Source of the DNA: Kudoa neothunni
Taxonomy: Eukaryota; Cnidaria
Assembly: GCA_964304625.1 (NCBI GenBank)
Contig: OZ199840.1
Span: 7,998,001-8,062,000, forward strand
DNA: 64,000 nucleotides
Reading direction: 5' to 3'
This document shows, piece by piece, positions 37,002 to 47,900 of the stretch; position 1 is the first letter of the stretch, and every line of letters begins with the position of its first letter. Both the position numbers and the translations under genes were made by a program. The notes under the pieces are model-generated. The model had not been told where the DNA came from. It did no database searches and saw nothing but the letters and a program-made list of their open reading frames with translations.

Positions 37002-38417
37002 AATATTTATATGTATGATTGGATTATACATTAAAACAAGACGGATCCCGTGGGAAGTCCAATGAACACATTAGGGGTTTGCAAGAAAGTAAGGTTAACA
37101 ACCACTGCTGCAAAATGTGAAATTTTCGCGAAGCAGTTGATTAGAAGAAATAATAATAATACGTGTTTAGCGTGGCATCCAACAAATAATTTAATATATA
37201 ACGTGAGATGCTGTGAACCAACAATACCTTTAACTCTTAAAAAATGTACCAACTTGTTAACTGGGGGATATGAAGCAGACCGGAAATGTTTTAAATGACT
37301 AAAATCATTAGGAAACGCGTTTAAAAATAAAAATTTTTGTTTCTATAATAATATTATTGTCTCTTTTGCGATCTTGGGGTTTTTCCGATAATCTCATTGG
37401 ACGCTAGGGTTAAGGTGGTTCGGCTTCGGTTATTTTTAAGACGGTTTCCGGTTTTGTACATAATTTTTTCAATAATCATTTTTAATTCTAATTCACATTT
37501 ACATATTTTTTGTAAAAATGTGATAGGTTGAAAACCTATTTTAGTCGTCCTTTGTTTAAAATATTGTGTAAATTGATAATAGATGCTAGCTTTTATTAAT
37601 CAACAATTAGATTTTTAAATTCGGTTAGAAACCAAACCGATCTTAACCCCTAATGAACTATTGACCTATTGAACTATTGAACAGCCTGGTTGCAATGTTT
37701 AGTACGCATTTTTGGCGATCCAGAGGGGATTACATACTATCTTCTACCTACTGTAAAGTTTGTTTATTTTTATTTTATCATTAATATTTCTCAGAGATCG
37801 AGTCATTTTCGGTTTTTATTGTAAAGCATTTTGAAGATTGATTAATCCTTTTACATCGATATTTTTTCGATGGATGGAAAAAAAATATTTGATAACATGA
37901 CATTTTTAAAGTGAAATAAATCACGTATAACATTTTGAAGTTTAATAATGGTAAAATAAAAAAGTTTCATGCATGAAGCCATATGGCATCATTCGGCGTG
38001 AAAGGGTTAAACGGATTAAAATCAACAATTTAAGTTGCGCAATAGCGAGAACATCAATTACCCCAATTTTTTACACCTTATATAAAATTAGGCAATCAAA
38101 AATTGATTTCTGACTTCACATAATATGCTTTATCATATCAAAATAAAATTATCAAACATGCTAAAATATAACGAATTGCACAGTACTGACAATTGACTGT
38201 AATACATTAAAAATTATTTCGAAAAAATCATTAAAAATTAAAACAAAACTAATAATTTTATCGAAGAATCAAAATTTTATACGGAATTAGAACCAACTCG
38301 GACTTAATCACTCATTTATAAACAAGAAGACATGGTTAAACTTAGACTCACTCAGAAAAGCCGCCAGTTTCAATTCAATCAAATTTACAAAAATCATATT
38401 TTATATCTCGTTATTAT
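37002..38417. other. Spacer with unassigned ORF and possible TTAA-bounded repeats
   Basis: Holds an 82-codon ATG-less or short ORF at 37050-37298 (+) without recognisable domain. Diverged inverted ends TTAAGGTGGTTCGGCTTCGG (37404) and, inverse near 37640, TTAAGATCGGTTTGGTTTC suggest a small repeat of about 240 bp. A piggyBac-like terminus GAAAGGGTTAA lies at 38000-38010. None is firm. Confidence 0.3.
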
Positions 38418-38673
38418 TTACAGTAAAAGTTTATTTTGGAAAATTTCGTAAACCATTTTTTGCCGGAAATATGGCATATTTTCTTGGTTGAAATCAAAAG
38501 CGGCTTCCCTTGCAATGTATTCGCCGAACTAAAAAGTTACTTTTTTCAAACAACACCATAAAACATCTGTATCGAGCCATAAAAATTAATCCTCCCTCTC
38601 TTTGCGGAGGCGCTTATGATAAAATCCATTCATTTATTTTGATTTTTAAAAATTTCAAATTATTTTATCGAAA

Positions 38674-38713
<40 letters not shown>

Positions 38714-40821
38714 CCCAAAGTGCACCGCACAATTATACAACGGAGTAAATATTTGTATGGCTCATTAAACACATTGAAAAAAACATACTGTGCATGCAAA
38801 AACACCACAATCACTTCCATTGTGTTGTTTTGGAATATTGCGAGGACAATCAAACAACCATCCTTCAAAGTTTATGGGTTTATTGTATTTGGCATTGTGT
38901 TCTTCCATTAGATACTCTCTATATTCAATTAATTGTTTGATACAATACGAAGAGTATTATCACTTTATTTTCTCTACACAATCGTAATTAGGAGACAACA
39001 ACGAGTCATAATAGTTGATTGTGTGTTTCACATTGTCTACCACACACATACACCAATGTACAGCCAAATGGATAGGGAAAAGAATGAATTGTTTTTCAAA
39101 AATATTAATCTGATTATTAATAATTACCAGTGAATAGAAAATATCAATAATTTGATAATTACCTTTTTAGTCCACCTCCTAACACCATTATAGCCAGACC
39201 GAGAAAGTTTCTCATAGAAAAATGTATTAAATGAATGCACTAATGGATATATAGTAGTGTTGTTGTTGGAACGTTTATTGATTAGGTCCAAATAGAAATT
39301 GATCACCTATCAGAATTGTTTGTTTTTATAAATATTAGTTGTTATCCGCGCAAACAACAATAAATTATTACTTCATCATTTAGCCAATTCAAATCCAGTA
39401 GTGTTTTCAAATCTTTACAACTGATATTATCATTAGGAAGTTTTATGTCAAATCCATTGACCGAATTATTTTTCACACACTCATAATACTAATTAATGTT
39501 AAGTGGAATAAAAATGTAATAAATAAAAAATGATTATTCAATACCTTTCGTAATAAATCTTGATCCAGTTTAGGAAACAATTCTTTTTGAGGTAGTTCAA
39601 ACAGATGATCAATTGATAACAACTCATATTGAGTTTTTAATTGGCGCCTCTTTTCCTGGTGTTCTTTTATTTGTTGAATGATATAATCTTTTTCTTTTTT
39701 ATGATAATCATTAGAAGTTAATGCATTCAATGCGGTTATTTTCATATTAAAATAATTGCTGGAAAAATCAAAAGCATTCAAAATGGCGGATTCATTAACG
39801 AATTTATTCTCTCTGTGAACACCATTCCCCCCAAAAGCAGCTGATTTAAGTGTAGATGGAGATTTGAGTAGATCTGTTTTATTATCATTCAGATTCAGAT
39901 TCAAATTCAAATTCAAATTCGGATTCAGATTCATATTCATATTCTGATAGGGGATTGTCATATGTGGTGTGATTGGATCGCCGACATTTTCGAAAAGTGA
40001 GTCAATTGAAGCTTTTCCAAGATCAATTTCTCTACCCATAGTCGGCACACTAGCAGCATTGTACTGCCTTGGATTCAGTGTGTTTGAGGATTTTAACAAA
40101 AAAGAATTCGCGCCCCAATGACAATGATTTCGGAATGGCTTTTTCTAATAAAACCAAATTTATCGTACACTTTCACAGTTCCAATCTACACATACCATAT
40201 TGTTTGTATCGATGGGAGTGTACAGATTTAACCTCCTTTGAACATTGATAGCCATATTGGATGCCGATCGATTCGATAACCAATTCACCTCTTTCATATT
40301 TCGCTTGGTTAACTGCACTGGTGATATCACATGCTCGAATGGATGGGTGTCCGTGGCATTGATATCTCTGATTTTGTATGAAGGTGATCTAATCGTCAAC
40401 GAATAATCCATAGGTTTGATACCCTACTTGGAATCAATTAATTCAAACACAAATATTACCTACTTCAGGGTATTGAGTATTGTCATTATTACTGATACCC
40501 AATGTAAACAATGGGTCCATTTCATTATTGGGGCTTAGCTTGGATAAATAATTGTCAGAATGATGTCTATCGGTCCCAACAAACCATCGTCTAACACTTC
40601 GAAAAGATTCTTTGATGTAGTCGATAAATTTTGATTTTTTAGTAATAAACGTTCTATCGCTCTTTTCCGCTAATGTATAAAGTTAAAAATTGAAAATAAC
40701 CAAAAATTAAAATACCTTGTGATTGACAATCGCCGTCCGATTGAAATTCGTTTTGGCATGAAGCTTCACAATTTTTGACCATTGCAGTGCTCGCATTGTG
40801 ATTTATTTTGTACCATTTCAT
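38418..40821 (-). CDS. Sentrin/SUMO-specific protease (SENP1/2, Ulp1 family, C48 peptidase)
   Basis: Ulp1-type cysteine protease that processes SUMO precursors and removes SUMO from targets, usually nuclear. The N-terminal exons (from ATG 40821) are low in conservation, with a short Asn/Leu/Met-rich run near 39900-39950. The catalytic domain starts near 39440: DLNWLNDEVINFYLDLINKR spans a splice junction (39,38x to 39,306), then FNTFFYEKLSRSGYNGVRRW, IHLAVHW (catalytic His), YYDSL (catalytic Asp), PKQHNGSDCGVFACT (Gln of the oxyanion hole and catalytic Cys), and FGEYIAREAAFDFNQENMPY, FRQKMVYEIF at the end. All catalytic residues are present. The last intron (about 38810-38535) carries a (TA)n tract. 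Closest to the SENP1/2 type by motif; exact paralogue not assigned, so no symbol. Confidence 0.92.
38678..38711. repeat. (TA)n microsatellite in SENP intron
   Basis: About 17 AT/TA dinucleotides inside the last intron of the SENP gene. Confidence 0.85.
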
Positions 40822-41345
40822 ATGTTCTTTTCATTATAAAGCGAAAAATCTGGCGCAACCCATACAGATACAGTAAATAAGCGTAAAACTGAGATCGATG
40901 GATGTCAGCGCATCATTATAGTCGATTTGTACTCGATTTTTTAACGTTGTGAGACTTTCGAACTACTAATTCTGGCATCCATCCATCCATCCATCCATCT
41001 ATTTATTTAATATAATTGAATATAAATTAGACAACTAATATTGGTGATACGATTTTTTGTGATGTAGTTTATTAAATTATCTTGTTAATCATGTTCTTTT
41101 TGATATCTAGGTGAAATTTCAAGGTGTTTTAATTGTTTCTAATATTTTTCGATTCAAATATAGAGATAGTTAATATAATATGGTATGAATTTGATAATTG
41201 CTTTTTGTGGGGGGGGGGGGGGGGGAACAAAATATTGTTATTGTTCGTGATTTTAGTATAACTAAAAGGAATAGATATTTATGCAGTAGTTAAAATAATA
41301 ACCAATGGTGCAATATTGAGGTAATATTGGGGTAATGGTATATTG
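40822..41345. other. SENP upstream region with simple repeats and a poly-G run
   Basis: Includes CCAT repeats at about 40978-40999 and a run of about 17 G at 41210-41225. No ORF supported. Confidence 0.4.
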
Positions 41346-42353
41346 CAGTGGTGCACAAACTTTTGATGCCTGGGATAAAGTTTTAATCTTCGAAAACTTC
41401 CAGAGGACAGAAAATCTAAAACTAAAGTTATAGCTCTCATTTTGGATAAATTTATTAATTTCGGAACACAATATTCAAAATAATTCATAAATGATAAGTT
41501 TACTAAAGGTTTTTAATTGAATAACCAATGACATTGCAAACAAATAATATTCGTCCCCTGTTGAATAATACAATATTTTTCTGTCTAGGCATCATTAAAT
41601 TTTCGATTTTAATAATAAACTTTTTTCTCAAATGCCAATCATTTTAGCTTGAAAATACAATAAAAATAACCTGAGTTAAATAAGAGATTACCTTGGGTGA
41701 GCAAAATGGTTGTATGCCCATATGTGATGTGAAGTGCGGTTCTAATTTCCCATTAATATGTGCTCATTATTAGCTCTAACGGATGTTTATCCTTTGTGTC
41801 AAAGTTTATTTTACGTTTTTATTTATTTTTCCTACTGAAACTTTTCGAAAAATTTGATTTTTTAGAACAATATAAATGCCTTATTGTTTCGCATCGTTTA
41901 TAAAACTTACTTTAATTATTAATCTTATTTTTAACTGAAATTAAACTTCGGGACAGAAATGTCAAACGAATTTTTAGACCATAGATCCACCCAGTACCAG
42001 TATGATTTTCGCTTCCACCATACACACTTAAGAAGAAATAATTAAAATTTATACATGGACTTTGCTTAAAATCCGTTTTTTTATATCACGCGGTGAAGTG
42101 GTTAATAGCAATAAATCTTTTTATCTATTTAGAGAGTTTTTTCGATGTATTGTTCTTAATTTCCCGCATATAATAAAAAACTCTAATAAAGTTGATTACT
42201 AGCTTCATTGGATGTTCTCGATATAATTCACTATCGAGAAAAACCAATCAAAGTTAAATAATCGAATACTTTTTTTCATTAAATTTAAAAGTCTACCGTT
42301 AATCTGAACTTTATCAGGGCTCATCGCAGGCCCGGGTTTGTGCACCCCCTGGC
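41346..42353. mobile_element. hAT-like non-autonomous element
   Basis: Left end CAGTGGTGCACAAACTTTTG (41346) and right end, read inward, CAGGGGGTGCACAAACCCGG (42353). The octamers outside the ends, GTATATTG and GCATAGTG, match at 6 of 8 positions, compatible with an aged 8-bp hAT target duplication. About 1.0 kb; the interior has no transposase frame. Confidence 0.6.
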
Positions 42354-42816
42354 ATAGTGTTTAGCTCCAAAAATAAAGCCTGTTGCGAAATTCTAATCTT
42401 CCCGATTTTATTTAAAAATGAATTTTTGTGATTTAAAATATGGCCCAACCATAAATCAGTCGCAAATTACAATTATGAAATGTTTGCACTAATCTTCGTT
42501 CGGCTCATATCAAGACACGCGCACTAGAATGCCGCATGCAACCTTGATGTAATTTTCTTCTTGTAATTTATTTAATAATGACTTTTTAACTTAAGTTTCA
42601 TTAGATTAGTATTTTCTCGTGATATTTTTACCTCGTCGTAGTAGGGTTTGATAGGAATCAGCATAATTATGTACGGAGAATATATAAAATCAATTAGCAC
42701 TTTTATTGTTTTCTAATGTTTATCTAAATTTATAATTTTGGCTGAAATTTGATATAAACCCCCCCTATTTTCGAATAAAAAAACACATTATATAAGCAGT
42801 ACATGTACAAGAAAAA
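42354..42816. other. Spacer, nothing recognised
   Basis: AT-rich sequence 3' of the Merlin-type transposase; may contain its terminal sequence, but no inverted end was found. Confidence 0.25.
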
Positions 42817-43642
42817 CTAAACTAATTCGGTTTGATAACTAACATTATGCAACGAAACTATAAATCCGGCCCACAAATCTTTTATGTGTTTCCATCTCCA
42901 TTGGAATTCGCCAGGGAACTCACTGATATCATCGATACTGACTGTTCCGTACTCATTTATTGACGATGTCCTATTTCTAGTCGAGATTTTGTACTTGATT
43001 GCACCCCATGACCCTTCAATTGTGTTGGGGTGGACGCCTGTCTCATTATCTATGTATTCTATGCCGTGATTGACAGTGAGATGGTGGTAAAAATTATGAA
43101 GTTTTCCATAACTTTTGAAACAATCAGTGATGATCGTCGATGCCGTTTTCACGTAAGTTTTTATGATATTTATTAGAGTCTCAGCATTTCTATCTGGAAC
43201 CTCCAACATAAACATTTTTCTCTCTGGCGTCCTCCCTACACCTCCAAGAACCCACGCACCATTAACACCATGACCTCGATTATGCTTCTCCTTCCCAAAC
43301 TTTGACTCGTCTATTTCCACAATTACTCACTCTCACCAATTATGATGTCTTCGAGACCCAAACTGTCAGCCATCATTTGTCTAAGATAGTAACAGTAATT
43401 GTGATCAGATTGATAGATTTTACGCCAACCAACAAATAATAAGCCAATTCCAATAAAACATTAATTTGTAGTTTCATGTTGTTAAAAAAAGTTGATTCAA
43501 ACATTGAAATTTCTTTTCTACAGTTTCTTAAGCGGCATCGCCAGTTTTTCGATATACGATACGCATTGCCCAAAATGGAACAAGCAAAAATATATATTGG
43601 ATTTTGATGCTTTTTTAAAAGCATTAAAAGAACCAACCTCAA
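42817..43642 (-). mobile_element. Merlin / ISXO2-type (IS1595-like) DDE transposase, nearly complete
   Basis: Reads NWRCRLRNCRKEISMFESTF (Cys-rich start), LLELAYYLLVG, then in a second frame YQSDHNYCYYLRQMMADSLG, then in a third VEIDESKFGKEKHNRGHGVN, GAWVLGGVGR, IITDCFKSY and HPNTIEGSWGAIK. The three catalytic acids (DESKFGK, TDCFKSY, TIEGSW) are present, as in Merlin and ISXO2 families. Two frame changes, at about 43430 and 43325, mean it is decayed or in small exons. Its 5' end overlaps, in a different frame, the end of the FLYWCH-MULE ORF. It is set in a eukaryotic context with AT-rich codons, so there is no sign of bacterial contamination. Confidence 0.8.
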
Positions 43643-44390
43643 AGTCGAGTACTATATTTTCGGGGAATCCCATTAATTCCCAATTTTTGATAATTTGAAG
43701 GACCTTTTCGTATGTTTGCTCATATTTATTTGGCATCAAAACATATATTAGAGGAAAAACTATTTCAAACATTTTACCATGAATGGTGCAAAATTGGTAA
43801 AATTCTCTTGGTGCAACTTGAAAGGTTCCATTAGCAATCCAACAATGATAATTTTTCAGATGGGCCAAATTATTGTTTGCTCCGAAAATAATTATTCTAT
43901 TTGCGCCAGAAGATCCTGTATCGTAAATGCAAAAATTGTCGTTTCGCAATGTCGTTAGGGAACCACAAAGGTTTGTTTCAGGATTTATTTGAATATTTAT
44001 CCTTTTCCGTATGTTTTGGATATTTATATAAATATGGAATTTTTTCACCACAGACAAGTCGTTGATATTTTGACTATTAGAAACAATACTATACACTTTA
44101 CTGGTGCAGTAAGATGTACTCTCAGTCAATTTTCGTATTTTGTCCTGAAAAAATATCATATTTTTTTCATCGTCTGATATATTATGATTATGAAAGTTAA
44201 TTTTTTCAATATTCCGAATTTCCGAAGAATCAGTTCTTAATCTCCCGCGGCACATCCTATTTTGACATTTCCAATATTGATATGTATTCGTAGAATAGTC
44301 CTTCGTGTAAAAATAATCTTCAAACAGCAGAAAATCATTATTTCTTTTTGTTTTTAACATAGTATAGTTTTTTTTCTCGTTGCCGCTCAT
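43518..44390 (-). mobile_element. FLYWCH-zinc-finger MULE-type transposase, C-terminally cut
   Basis: Open for 290 codons from ATG 44390. Residues about 20-75 form a FLYWCH finger (YWKCQNRMCRGRLRT then HNHN). Residues about 195-285 match the MULE transposase core: GTFQVAPREFYQFCTIHG, PLIYVLMPNKYEQTYEKVL, VLDFEVGSFNAFKKA (catalytic Asp and Glu) and FCLFHFGQ. The domain stops abruptly after CVSYIEKLAM, where the Merlin-type frame takes over at about 43550. It could be a mobile element cut by the other insertion, or a fused element. Upstream at 44438-44460 lies a short inverted repeat, GAAAATTCG...CGAATTTTC. Confidence 0.75.
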
Positions 44391-44398
44391 TTTTTAAA

Positions 44399-44924
44399 GA
44401 TTTTTCCGAACTCGCGCATCTCATGCATGCGCGAACGAAAATTCGTTTCAGGCGAATTTTCCTCGTACCACATGAAAATAAATTGATAAACTAAATAAAT
44501 ATATATATATATATGTTTATTCAAATTTTCATGAGATATATTTAAAATTAAACAATTTTTTTCTAATTCTTAGTTAACCAGTTGCATACAACAACCATCG
44601 AAAATTTAATTGCAACTGCGTGTGAATACTCCTTTCATTGGATTGCCGCGTTTCTCATATACTTTGTGTTGTGTATACATAAATGAACTACTAGGTGAAT
44701 GATACGTGGTAAATAATGGTTATATGGACAATATTTAAATGAACCAAGTTTAATAGGAAAATAATAATTTAAAACGTAATATACAATGGCCTAAATTCAA
44801 ATGAGAGGGAGTATATTAAACATTAATACAGACTGTGATGTTTGAGGATTTTAGAAAATTAAATTTTTTTAATTAATGATTAGAATTATAAAAATAGTAT
44901 AATTATGAGTTTTTAAATCTTTTC
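44399..44924. other. Spacer between the MULE-type ORF and the mucin
   Basis: Contains palindromic stretches (GCGCATCTCATGCATGCGCG at 44415; GAAAATTCG...CGAATTTTC at 44439) and a short (TA)n tract at 44500. Otherwise AT-rich; likely mucin 3' UTR on the right. Confidence 0.35.
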
Positions 44925-47900
44925 TTACAAAATAGTAACAATTATGATTCCAATTAAAAGGGTTATTAACAATGAACCCACGAATGTAGTTGCTATCATT
45001 CCTTCTCTATATTTATCATAATTTGATGATGTTGGTTTCCTAAATGTAATATTTAATTCGGCGAGGGAACATAATTAATTTACAAGCAAAATAATTGGTC
45101 TAGAACCCACACAGGCTCTTCGGTATTATTGCATTCATTTAATGTCATATTGTAAGACACACAATACGTACCGTTACCAACAAAGTTTGGAGCGCATTCG
45201 CAAATATATTTACCAAATGTATTGATGCAGATCGCATTATCATCACAAACATTTTCCACTTCACATTCGTTAACATCTAGTCGTTAAAATGAGAAATGAT
45301 TTTTAGCGAAAGATTACCTTTCATATCTGAGCCATTCGAAATCATAATAGTTATGTTCGATCCAAATGAGAAATTTCCAAGCGTAGTTAAATTATAGTTG
45401 TCTAACAACGAGATCCAACTAGACGACATATACTCAAACAAATCATGAAGTTTGTATTCCACATATAGCACGTCAGGACTATATTATTTATAAAATTGGA
45501 TTGATAAGAGGGACTTAGTTAACGTACCTTTTAAAAGTGAGATTGTATTCTATTATCGGGTGAAATTCATCAATTATTGGGTCCATCTAAATTCAATTAA
45601 ATATGGTTTCATATGATCAGGTTACCATTGATTTGACTTCTGTTAATAATGTCTGGATATCAACATCTAAATCAAGAATTACAATTTTCAGCAAGTATCA
45701 CAAATGTACCAGTAGCATTTATGGGGCTAGTAATATTGATGGCCGAACTCAACAACTCAACGTCAAATTCTTGGTATAAACGATTGAAATCTTAACAAAG
45801 TGTCTATTTAAAGCATTGATTTAACAAATAATTACAGATGCATCCAGCGTAAGATTCTTGCATATTTGGAGAAATAAGGCAGTAACATCCTATTGTATTA
45901 TTAATAGTACTATAAGGAATAGACATATTTTGAATGCATATTTGAGAATCTAAAACATGTTACATTGAATCCTTATCCTTATATAGAATTTCGTACCTGA
46001 AGATCCAACAAGTGTAGTAATATTGAGGGGGAAACTTTTTGATTCACTAATTAACTTCTTTGCTATAAAATTGTCAGTGATCATTGGGACATAATTATTC
46101 AGATCGACAAATATGGTTAAATTCAATATTGTAGATCCACCCCTATTATGGTTAAAGAGTGTAATAAAACAAAATGAAATACTTTATATCTGATATATAA
46201 GAGCAGAGAGATCCAAGCGGTTGTCCAAGGATGTTTAGAACCTATATGAAAATTAGATACATAATTTCCAGGATTTATTAATTTATAAAATTTATTATAT
46301 TCATAGAATATTGATATTGGTAAATGTAAGGATATAAAAAATTACGTAATCATTGACTTTCGAAATAAAATCAACAGTCATTGGATCAGACATGTTCAAA
46401 AATTGACTAAAAAATGGATTATCCGTTGATATAATATATTCCATTGGAGCATATTCTATGAAAAATAAATGTAATTTAATGTTTAAAAGTTTACTTATTT
46501 GAGAACAGTCAGAATCAGATATCATGGAGTTACAAGAGCACAATCCCGTGTTTGTGCTACAGGCAGGATTTGGAGGACATTCTAAAGCAACTTATAAAAA
46601 GTATTAATGACATTTTTACCGATTAATGAGGATGATGACACTACCACGCTTGATGATGAACTAATGGAAGAAGACGAGAAAACAGCCGAAGATGATTGTA
46701 CAGTAATAGATGAACTGATTTGTGTTGAGGAGGAAACAACTGTTGATGAACTAGCTGTTGACGAACTGATTGGGGTAGATGATGAGCTAACAGTTGATGA
46801 AGAAATTGCTGTTGATGAACTGACTGGAGTTGATGATGAAATTGCTGTTGATGAGCTAACTGGAGTTGATGATGAACTAACAGTTGAAGAGCTGATTGGT
46901 GTTGATGATGAACTAACAGTTGATGAACTGATTGGTGTCGATGAACTTATTGGTGTAGATGATGAACTAGCAGTTGATGAAGAAATTGGTGTTGATGAGC
47001 TAACTGGAGTTGATGATGAACTAACAGTTGATGAAGAAATTGGTGTTGATGAACTGATTGGTGTTGAGGATGAAATCGCTGTCGATGAACTTATTGGTGT
47101 TGATGAAGAAATTGCTGTCGATGAACTGACTGGAGTTGATGATGAAATCGCTGTCGATGAACTTATTGGTGTTGATGAAGAAATTGCTGTCGATGAACTG
47201 ACTGGAGTTGAGGATGAACTAACAGTTGAAGAGCTGATTGGTGTTGATGATGAACTAGCAGTTGATGAAGAAATTGGTGTTGAGGATGAACTAGCTGTCG
47301 ATGAACTTATTGGTGTAGATGATGAACTAGCAGTTGATGAAGAAATTGCTGTTGATGAGCTAACTGGAGTTGAGGATGAACTAACAGTTGATGAACTGAC
47401 TGGAGTTGAGGATGAACTAACAGTTGATGAACTGATTGGTGTTGATGATGAACTAGCAGTTGATGAACTTATTGGTGTTGATGAAGAAATTGCTGTCGAT
47501 GAACCGACTGGAGTTGATGATGAACTAACAGTTGATGAACTGATTGGTGTCGATGAACTTATTGGTGTAGATGATGAACTAGCAGTTGATGAAGAAATTG
47601 GTGTTGATGAGCTAACTGGAGTTGATGATGAACTAGCAGTTGAAGAGCTGATTGGTGTTGATGATGAACTAACAGTTGATGAACTGATTGGTGTCGATGA
47701 ACTTATTGGTGTAGATGATGAACTAGCAGTTGATGAAGAAATTGGTGTTGATGAACTGACTGGAGTTGATGATGAAATTGCTGTTGATGAGCTAACTGGA
47801 GTTGAGGATGAACTAACAGTTGATGAACTGATTGGAGTTGAGGATGAACTAACAGTTGATGAACTGATTGGTGTTGATGATGAACTAACAGTTGATGAAG

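Noticed and set aside
37050-37298. 82-codon ORF beside the MITE as a transposase remnant
   Set aside because: No catalytic or DNA-binding motif recognised, and both strands are open over the same stretch.
42817-43642. Bacterial contamination or a recent bacterial insertion sequence, suggested by the ISXO2-type transposase
   Set aside because: Merlin-type elements with this domain are common in animals, the base composition matches the surroundings, and it lies beside a FLYWCH-MULE sequence, a eukaryotic type.
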